NCBI GenBank assembly: GCA_017860085.1
Contig: JAFNAJ010000069.1
Location: forward strand, 1 to 11,655
DNA from: Acidobacteriota bacterium
GTDB taxonomy: Bacteria; Acidobacteriota; Vicinamibacteria; Vicinamibacterales; JAFNAJ01
Direction of reading: 5' to 3'
DNA: 11,655 bases
A program made the position numbers and the translations under genes. The notes under the pieces were generated by a model. That model ran no database searches. It had not been told where the DNA came from and saw nothing but the letters and a program-made list of their open reading frames with translations. Below are positions 6,977 through 11,655 of the stretch, one piece after another (within the stretch, counting starts at the first letter, position 1; the number at the start of each line of letters is the position of its first letter).

Positions 6977-8433
6977 GCGTCTCGCTCCGGCAGGCGGTCC
7001 ATGCCTGCGGCCCTCGCTTCTGCCTGCATGCGATCGACCAGCGCGGCCTTGCCCTGTTCAGACAAACTCGAGGGCGTATATGCCCCGGTCAGGCGGCTCA
7101 CCTCCGCGCGGGCTCGCTCGCCCAGCGTGCGGCCCCCTTCCTCCTGCCACCGCGCCCGGTTGGCGCGGTCGACGACGGGGCCCGGGAAGGCGATCTCGTG
7201 GCGCAGGTGGCGCCGCGTGTGCTTCGCGATGAGCAGGTGCTTCTCGCGCAGCAGCTCCTCGAAGATGGGGCGGGCCGGGAAGTCGTCGCGGGGCTCGATG
7301 CCGGCGATGAGCCTGAACGCCTGGCCGCAAATCTCGTTGTCGAGCACGAGCTTCTCGAGGCTCTGGCAGCTCTCGAAGTCGAGCATGCCTGGCCCGGACA
7401 CGCTGTTGATGCCGGAGAGCGCCGCCAACGTCGCGCCCATTGCCGTTTCGTACCCCGCCTGCGCGTCGAGCAGCTTGGCGTCCGACAGCGCAATGTATCC
7501 CTGGGTCGGCAATCCCAGGAACTTGCCCACCTCGCTGTTGGCGCAGTCGAGCATCATCGTCTCCACCGCGCCCATCGGCGTCGTCTCGTAGCGCACGTCG
7601 AAGATCGCCGGCGAGCCGCCCCACAGCACCGGGGCGCCAGGGCGGGCCAACTGGCTGATCACGAGCCCGCTCAACGTCTCAGCCGCGTGCTGGATGACCG
7701 ATCCCACCAGGGTGACGGGCGCCATGAAGCCGGAGAGCGGCATCGAGATGAACTCGACGGGAATGGACGCGCGCGCGCAATCGACCACGTTCTGGCTGGT
7801 GACGTCGCTCCACTTGATGGGCGCCGTGGGGCAGCACGAGAAGATGGTCAGGGGACGCGCCGCGAGCGCTTCCGCGCTCCCCCGCACGATCACCTGAAGG
7901 TCGCGCATCACGTCGAAGGCCTCGATCGTGAATGCGCCCGTGACCACGGGCTTCTCTCCGTAGAGGAGGCTCAGGAAGAGGCGGTAGGAGTCGGAAATCC
8001 GGCTCGGCACGTCGGATGGGATCATCGCCGTGCTTTGCGCGGCGATGTGCGGCAGCCCGCTGACCACCTTCACGTAGCGGATGTAGTCGGCAGTGACCGG
8101 CGGCCGAATCTGGCCGGTCTCGCCGTCGAGCACGGTGATGGCGGCCGAGCCCGGCGTGAAGTGCAGGCGGTCGCCCTCGAAGCAGTGGGTCTCTCGACCG
8201 GCCACGTCGTAGAGCCGGAAGCCGCGCGGTGTCGATGCAAGGGCGCGATCGATCAGCGCGCCCGGAAGAAAGGCTCGCGAGGATGCCAGGTCGACACGCG
8301 CGCCGTGATCGCCCAGGAGCGAGAGCACGCCGGGGTTGTGGATCTCGGCGCCGAGTTCGTCGAGCAACGTGCGGGCTTCGTCCAGGATGCGGGTGATCAG
8401 AGCATCCTCGAGCAATCGCAGCTTCGGCCGCAT
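6973..8433 (-). CDS. MttB-family methylamine/betaine:corrinoid methyltransferase (non-pyrrolysine)
   Basis: This encodes 486 residues over the full length of the trimethylamine methyltransferase (COG5598/MttB) family. GAGGAG lies upstream of the ATG at 8431-8433. Family segments include PTAPIKWSDV (202-211), WGGSPAIFDVR (271-281), DAQAGYET (323-330) and the glycine-rich SGINSVSGPGMLDF (340-353). There is no in-frame TAG, so it lacks the pyrrolysine of archaeal trimethylamine enzymes and belongs with homologues such as MtgB (glycine betaine), MtpB (proline betaine) and MtcB (carnitine), which move one N-methyl group from a quaternary amine to a corrinoid protein. The exact substrate cannot be read from the sequence. 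It is the first gene of a block that overlaps and leads into the reactivation and corrinoid genes, and is divergent from pruA; a proline-type betaine is therefore attractive but unproven. Confidence 0.92.
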   Translation of the reverse strand: MRPKLRLLEDALITRILDEARTLLDELGAEIHNPGVLSLLGDHGARVDLASSRAFLPGALIDRALASTPRGFRLYDVAGRETHCFEGDRLHFTPGSAAITVLDGETGQIRPPVTADYIRYVKVVSGLPHIAAQSTAMIPSDVPSRISDSYRLFLSLLYGEKPVVTGAFTIEAFDVMRDLQVIVRGSAEALAARPLTIFSCCPTAPIKWSDVTSQNVVDCARASIPVEFISMPLSGFMAPVTLVGSVIQHAAETLSGLVISQLARPGAPVLWGGSPAIFDVRYETTPMGAVETMMLDCANSEVGKFLGLPTQGYIALSDAKLLDAQAGYETAMGATLAALSGINSVSGPGMLDFESCQSLEKLVLDNEICGQAFRLIAGIEPRDDFPARPIFEELLREKHLLIAKHTRRHLRHEIAFPGPVVDRANRARWQEEGGRTLGERARAEVSRLTGAYTPSSLSEQGKAALVDRMQAEARAAGMDRLPERDA

Positions 8434-8703
8434 GGCCTGTCTCCTCGCGGGGGCGTCGGAACGGGTCGCGGCGAGCCCCGCAATACCATCTCACGCGCCG
8501 GTGTCCTGGCGGCGGGGCGGCTCGCCCGAAAGTGTATCGCACCAACGCCGGGAGCGCCGACCCGGCAGGGCCCCGCGCCCGTCGTGGGCTCGTCGCCGTT
8601 TCTCAGGCTTGGCTGAAGCCCACGCGCGGGACTATCCTGAAGGGCCGGCCCGTTCGGGCGCCTGCATTGGTCCCGTTCACCCTTCCGACACGAGGTCAAC
8701 GAC
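8434..8703. other. Divergent intergenic region between mttB-like gene and pruA
   Basis: These 270 bases separate two divergent genes and should hold both promoters. I see a candidate pruA promoter (8609-8638), a 10-bp palindrome GGGCCGGCCC at 8642-8651 overlapping its expected start point, and an adjoining GCCCG-TT-CGGGC hairpin (8648-8659). On the minus strand only a poor TACACT (8531-8536) was found for the methyltransferase gene. I could not recognise a cobalamin or SAM riboswitch, and there is no convincing reading frame. Confidence 0.5.
8609..8638 (+). promoter_or_regulatory. Candidate sigma-70-type promoter for pruA
   Basis: TTGGCT (8609-8614) and TATCCT (8633-8638) are 18 bases apart, which would give a 5' leader of roughly 60 bases before the ATG at 8704. 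The 10-bp palindrome at 8642-8651 would overlap the transcription start, a usual place for a repressor site. Confidence 0.3.
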
Positions 8704-10350
8704 ATGCCGACGATTCCCACCGCTGCCTTCAACGGCCGCCGCCGCGTGCCGCCGCCGGTCAACGATCCTGTCCGCTCCTACGCGCCGGGCACGCCCGAGC
8801 GCGCCTCGCTCAAGGCACGTCTCGACGAGATGGCCGCCGAGCGAATCGAGATCCCGCTCATCATCGGCGGCCAGGAGGTGAGGACCGGCAAGCTGGGCCA
8901 GGCGGTGATGCCGCACGACCACAAGCACGTGCTGGCCGACTATCACAAGGCCGAGCCCAAGCACATCGCCCAGGCGGTGGCTGCCGCCCGCAAGGCGTGG
9001 CGCGACTGGTCGAACTGGCCGTGGGAGGATCGCGCGGCCATCCTGCTCAAAGCCGCGGAGCTGTTGAGGACCTCGTGGCGCGACACGCTCAACGCGGCCA
9101 CGATGCTCAACCAGTCGAAGACGGCCTTCCAGGCCGAGATCGACTCGGCGTGCGAGATCGTCGATTTCTACCGCTTCAACCCGTACTACGTGCAGGAGCT
9201 CTACGACGAGCAGCCCATCAGCGACCACACGATGTGGAACCAGGTGGAGTACCGGCCGCTCGAGGGTTTCGTCTACGCGGTGACGCCCTTCAATTTCACG
9301 TCGATCGCGGCCAACCTGCCGACGGCCCCGGCCCTGATGGGCAACGTCGTGGTATGGAAGCCGGCATCGAGCGCGATGCTGTCGGGTTACTACCTCATGA
9401 AGCTCCTGCAGGCTGCCGGCTTGCCACCGGGGGTGATCAACCTCGTGGCCGGCGACTCGAGCATGATCTCGAGCGTCCTGCTGTCGCAGCGCGAGCTCGC
9501 CGGCGTCCACTTCACCGGCAGCACGGAGGTCTTCAACTCCATGTGGGAGACCATCGGCAGGTCGATGAGCTCCTACCGCTCCTACCCGCGCATCGTCGGC
9601 GAGACGGGCGGCAAGGACTTCATCCTCGCGCACCCGTCGGCCGACGTCCAGGCGCTGGCGGTCGCAATGGTCCGCGGGGGGTTCGAGTACCAGGGGCAGA
9701 AGTGCTCGGCGGCCAGCCGTGTCTACGTGCCGAAGTCGCTGTGGAAGGAGGTCCGCGACCGGGCGGTGGCGATGATCGAGGACATCAAGATGGGCGATGT
9801 TCGCGACTTCCGCAACTTCATGGGCGCGGTCATCGACAAGAAGGCGTTCACGAGCATCTCCGCGTACGTCGCCGAGGCGCGCAAGAAGGCGAAGATCCTG
9901 GCCGGAGGAGTCTGCGACGACTCGAAGGGCTACTTCATCAGTCCCACGCTCGTGGAGACGCGGGACCCCGGGTTCCGCCTGATGTGCGAGGAGATCTTCG
10001 GGCCCGTGCTCACCGCCTACGCGTATGACGACGACAAGTGGAAGGAGACGCTGGCGCTGGTGGATTCGACGTCGCCGTATGCGCTGACCGGAGCCGTGTT
10101 CTCGCAGGATCGCCAGGCCGTTCGCGAGGCGATGTCGGCCTTGCGCCACGCCGCGGGCAACTTCTATATCAACGACAAGCCGACCGGCGCCGTGGTGGCC
10201 CAGCAGCCATTCGGCGGCGCCCGCGGGTCGGGCACCAACGACAAGGCCGGGTCGATGCTCAACCTCGTGCGCTGGGTCAGCGCCCGCACGATGAAGGAGA
10301 ACTTCAACCCCCCGCGCGACTACACCTACCCGTTCATGGGCGCCAAGTAG
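8704..10350 (+). CDS. pruA: L-glutamate gamma-semialdehyde dehydrogenase (1-pyrroline-5-carboxylate dehydrogenase), ALDH4A1 type
   Basis: This encodes 548 residues, the size of stand-alone P5C dehydrogenases rather than the shorter general aldehyde dehydrogenases. The ATG has GAGG at 8692-8695, eight bases upstream. The NAD-binding region holds PFNFTSIAANLPTAPALMGN and VVWKPASSAM; HFTGSTEVF follows; the catalytic pair is Glu300 (GETGGKD) and Cys334 (GQKCSAASRVY), spaced by the normal 34 residues. These segments are close to human ALDH4A1 as I recall it. It oxidises glutamate semialdehyde, the open form of P5C, to glutamate with NAD+, the last step of proline and hydroxyproline breakdown in the cytoplasm. 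No proline dehydrogenase is fused or adjacent. It is divergent from the methyltransferase block, so joint control from the shared 270-base region is possible. Its TAG stop (10348-10350) lies in the GTAG head of a REP repeat. Confidence 0.95.
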   Translation: MPTIPTAAFNGRRRVPPPVNDPVRSYAPGTPERASLKARLDEMAAERIEIPLIIGGQEVRTGKLGQAVMPHDHKHVLADYHKAEPKHIAQAVAAARKAWRDWSNWPWEDRAAILLKAAELLRTSWRDTLNAATMLNQSKTAFQAEIDSACEIVDFYRFNPYYVQELYDEQPISDHTMWNQVEYRPLEGFVYAVTPFNFTSIAANLPTAPALMGNVVVWKPASSAMLSGYYLMKLLQAAGLPPGVINLVAGDSSMISSVLLSQRELAGVHFTGSTEVFNSMWETIGRSMSSYRSYPRIVGETGGKDFILAHPSADVQALAVAMVRGGFEYQGQKCSAASRVYVPKSLWKEVRDRAVAMIEDIKMGDVRDFRNFMGAVIDKKAFTSISAYVAEARKKAKILAGGVCDDSKGYFISPTLVETRDPGFRLMCEEIFGPVLTAYAYDDDKWKETLALVDSTSPYALTGAVFSQDRQAVREAMSALRHAAGNFYINDKPTGAVVAQQPFGGARGSGTNDKAGSMLNLVRWVSARTMKENFNPPRDYTYPFMGAK

Positions 10351-10483
10351 GGCGGACCTTCGGGTCATGCGGTAGGGCGGACCGTCAGGTCATGCGGTAG
10401 GGCGGACCTTCAGGTCCGCCGAGATAGGTGAGGCGGTAGGGCGGACCCTTGTTCATGCGGTAGGGCGGACCTTCAGGTCCGCC
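10347..10483 (+). repeat. REP-like hairpin cluster, family B (five copies, two intact)
   Basis: The 24-base unit is GTAG, arm GGCGGACCT, loop TC, arm AGGTCCGCC, a perfect 9-bp hairpin. Intact copies are at 10397-10420 and 10460-10483. Copies at 10347-10370, 10372-10395 and 10436-10459 keep the head and 5' arm but end in TCATGC instead of a pairing 3' arm. Heads are spaced 25, 25, 39 and 24 bases. The first head overlaps the stop of pruA. The architecture is the same as family A at 5465-5594, with different but still paired stem bases. All heads read in the direction of pruA transcription, so the hairpins would form at the 3' end of its messenger RNA. Confidence 0.87.
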
Positions 10484-10493
10484 GGGCGTTGCG

Positions 10494-10515
10494 GGGCCGG
10501 CCGGCAGGCTGGCCC
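10494..10515. repeat. Inverted repeat following the family B cluster
   Basis: GGGCCGGCC (10494-10502) can pair with GGCTGGCCC (10507-10515) across a four-base loop, with one G:T pair. No T-tract follows, so it is not a standard terminator, though it may help to end the pruA transcript. It has no GTAG head and is not part of the repeat families next to it. Confidence 0.45.
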
Positions 10516-10554
10516 TGTAACCAAGGTGCCCGGCGGCGCATCTCTGCTGTAGCG

Positions 10555-10737
10555 ATGCCTCTGTTCGAATACCAGTGCAAGTCGTGCGGTCGCCGATTCG
10601 AGAAGCTCGTGATCGGCTCGGCCCCCTCCGTCTCCTGCCCGGCCTGCGACAGCCGCGAGGTCGAGAAGCAGTTTTCCACGTTCGGGTTTGGCGGCGGCCG
10701 CCGCGACTCCGGCCCCGTGTCCTTCGGCGGGGGTTGA
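10555..10737 (+). CDS. FmdB-family zinc ribbon protein
   Basis: This encodes 60 residues from the ATG at 10555. The opening MPLFEYQCKSCGRRFEKL is the hallmark of the FmdB/CxxC putative regulatory family (COG2331). Two CxxC pairs, Cys8/Cys11 and Cys28/Cys31, should bind one zinc ion, followed by EKQFSTFGFGGG and a glycine-rich tail that is common in these proteins. FmdB is named from its place beside formamidase genes; its molecular role is not settled. There is no strong Shine-Dalgarno sequence. An in-frame reading would extend upstream to 10489 through the repeat-rich gap, but the family start motif fixes the ATG used here. Gene context gives no partner: pruA ends about 200 bases upstream and an amidohydrolase starts 142 bases downstream. 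Confidence 0.93.
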   Translation: MPLFEYQCKSCGRRFEKLVIGSAPSVSCPACDSREVEKQFSTFGFGGGRRDSGPVSFGGG

Positions 10738-10803
10738 GGGATCGGCCGCGGGCCGGGCGCCTGCTAGCCTCAGGACAACGGACGGGAGACCGCGAACGGC
10801 ACG

Positions 10804-10833
10804 GTCCCGACCGATTGTGTCCCGACCGATTGA
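10804..10833. repeat. Two-copy 15-bp tandem repeat upstream of the amidohydrolase gene
   Basis: GTCCCGACCGATTGT (10804-10818) is followed directly by GTCCCGACCGATTGA (10819-10833), then another GTCC. The copies match at 14 of 15 bases. They lie 24-53 bases before a possible -10 element, which would suit a direct-repeat regulator site, though simple slippage is equally possible. Confidence 0.5.
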
Positions 10834-10856
10834 GTCCGCCCCGGATCTCGATCGCG

Positions 10857-10862
10857 TAGAAT
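10857..10862 (+). promoter_or_regulatory. Possible -10 element (TAGAAT) for the amidohydrolase gene
   Basis: TAGAAT lies 17 bases before the ATG at 10880, between two ATCGCG sequences (10851-10856 and 10861-10866). The nearest -35-like TTGAGT (10830-10835) is 21 bases away, which is too far for a standard promoter. If used, the leader would be very short. Confidence 0.3.
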
Positions 10863-10879
10863 CGCGGCGGGTGGCCGTG

Positions 10880-11655
10880 ATGACAGATCGCGTATCGAGA
10901 ACCCCTGGTGTCGCGCTGGTGGTTGTGCTCAGCCTCGCGGCAGCTGCTGCGCCCGTCGTGCTCGGGCAGGGACCGGAGACCTTCGACCTCCTGATTCGCA
11001 ACGCTCGCATCATCGACGGCACGGGGGCGCCGTGGTTTCGTGCCGACGTGGCAGTGCGCGGCGACACGATCGTCGCCGTCGGGCGCGAGCTGGCGGGTGA
11101 GGCCAGGCAGATCGTCGACGCGCGTGGGCAAGTGGTCTCGCCGGGATTCATCGACCTTCACACGCACGCGCGGCGTGGCCTCTTTGAAGTGCCGACCGCC
11201 GACAACTACGTGCGCCAGGGCGTGACGACCCTTTTCGAGGGACCGGACGGCAGCTCGCCCCTGCCCCTGGCTCCGTTCCTTGCCAAGATCGCCGCAACCC
11301 GGACCTCGGTGAACGTCGGGGTGTTCGTCGGGCAGGGCTCCGTGCGAAGTGCCGTGATCGGCGACGTCGACCGTGTCGCCACGGCTGGCGAGATCGAGAA
11401 GATGCGGGGCCTGGTCCGCCAGGCGATGCACGACGGCGCATTCGGGTTGAGCACCGGCCTGTTCTACGTCCCCGGGGCGTTCACGCCAACGGCCGAGGTG
11501 GCGGAGTTGGCGAAGGAGGCCGGCCGTCTTGGCGGCATCCACGTGTCGCACATGCGCGACGAGGCGTCGAACGTCGTCGAGAGCGTGGCCGAAACCATCG
11601 CCATCGGCGAGCAGGGCGGCCTGCCGACGCAGGTCACGCACCACAAGATCATCGG
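10880..11655 (+). CDS. Exported D-aminoacylase-like amidohydrolase (5' part, runs off the window)
   Basis: The frame is open from the ATG at 10880 to the window end, giving 258 codons. GGGTGG at 10868-10873 could be the ribosome site; in-frame GTG codons at 10871 and 10877 are other possible starts. Residues 1-30 contain a basic start and a long hydrophobic run (VALVVVLSLAAAAAPVVLG), so Sec export is likely. The amidohydrolase pattern follows: LLIRNARIIDGTG (38-50), metal-binding His94 and His96 (DLHTH), His224 (SHMRDE) and His254-His255-Lys256 (HHK). The 30-residue spacing of His224 and His254 is that of His220 and His250 in N-acyl-D-amino-acid deacylases (COG3653). Their zinc-bridging cysteine, 27 residues after the HxH, is replaced here by Asp123 (EGPDGSS). 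It probably cleaves an N-acyl-amino acid or similar amide outside the cytoplasm; the substrate is uncertain and the C-terminal part is missing. Confidence 0.85.
   Translation, partial: MTDRVSRTPGVALVVVLSLAAAAAPVVLGQGPETFDLLIRNARIIDGTGAPWFRADVAVRGDTIVAVGRELAGEARQIVDARGQVVSPGFIDLHTHARRGLFEVPTADNYVRQGVTTLFEGPDGSSPLPLAPFLAKIAATRTSVNVGVFVGQGSVRSAVIGDVDRVATAGEIEKMRGLVRQAMHDGAFGLSTGLFYVPGAFTPTAEVAELAKEAGRLGGIHVSHMRDEASNVVESVAETIAIGEQGGLPTQVTHHKII

Noticed and set aside
6973..8433. Pyrrolysine-containing trimethylamine methyltransferase
   Set aside because: The reading frame has no in-frame TAG across the full family length, so it is a non-pyrrolysine homologue.
6742..8616. Plus-strand reading frame of more than 600 codons opposite the MttB-family gene
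   Set aside because: Low-complexity Arg/His/Ala-rich translation with no motif, lying opposite a well-conserved family protein; a shadow frame of GC-rich DNA.
8434..8703. Cobalamin or SAM riboswitch upstream of the B12-dependent genes
   Set aside because: Looked for because the genes use B12 and make methionine, but no B12-box-like or SAM-box-like conserved core was recognised by eye. A covariance-model search would settle this.
8677..10368. Minus-strand reading frame of more than 500 codons opposite pruA
   Set aside because: Antisense shadow: no family pattern and no ribosome site, while the plus strand has complete aldehyde dehydrogenase motifs.

Overview
The window is GC-rich, gene-dense bacterial chromosome. 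The Sec-exported DUF885 and amidohydrolase proteins, the ALDH4A1-type P5C dehydrogenase and the GTAG-headed hairpin repeats between genes suggest an Acidobacteriota genome, possibly class Vicinamibacteria. That placement is inferred from gene style only; there is no rRNA or marker gene here.

Layout. The left end holds the 3' end of a membrane-anchored protein (1-129, +) and a secreted DUF885 protein (154-1992, +). A converging minus-strand group follows: a TauE/SafE-type permease broken by a perfect 52-bp tandem duplication (2079-3048), then an enolase-superfamily enzyme resembling cis-3-hydroxy-L-proline dehydratases (3166-4275). A 59-residue two-helix membrane protein (4368-4547, +) lies between the enolase gene and the next block.

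The central block (4525-8433, minus) is transcribed in the order MttB-family methyltransferase, B12-reactivation protein, corrinoid protein, homocysteine S-methyltransferase. These look like the homocysteine, cobalamin and activation modules of methionine synthase as separate proteins, with an MttB-type amine methyltransferase where the folate module would be. My reading is that a methyl group is moved from a quaternary or tertiary amine to the corrinoid protein and then to homocysteine. The divergent gene pruA (8704-10350, +) encodes an ALDH4A1-type P5C dehydrogenase. With the enolase-family enzyme it points to a proline-like substrate such as proline betaine or hydroxyproline betaine. This is a hypothesis.

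The right end holds an FmdB-type zinc ribbon protein (10555-10737, +) and the start of a secreted D-aminoacylase-like amidohydrolase (10880 to the window edge, +).

Two clusters of REP-like hairpins (5465-5594 and 10347-10483) belong to two families whose stems differ by compensated base-pair changes. In both clusters the GTAG head supplies the TAG stop codon of the gene just upstream. No tRNA, rRNA, CRISPR array, insertion sequence or recognisable riboswitch was found.
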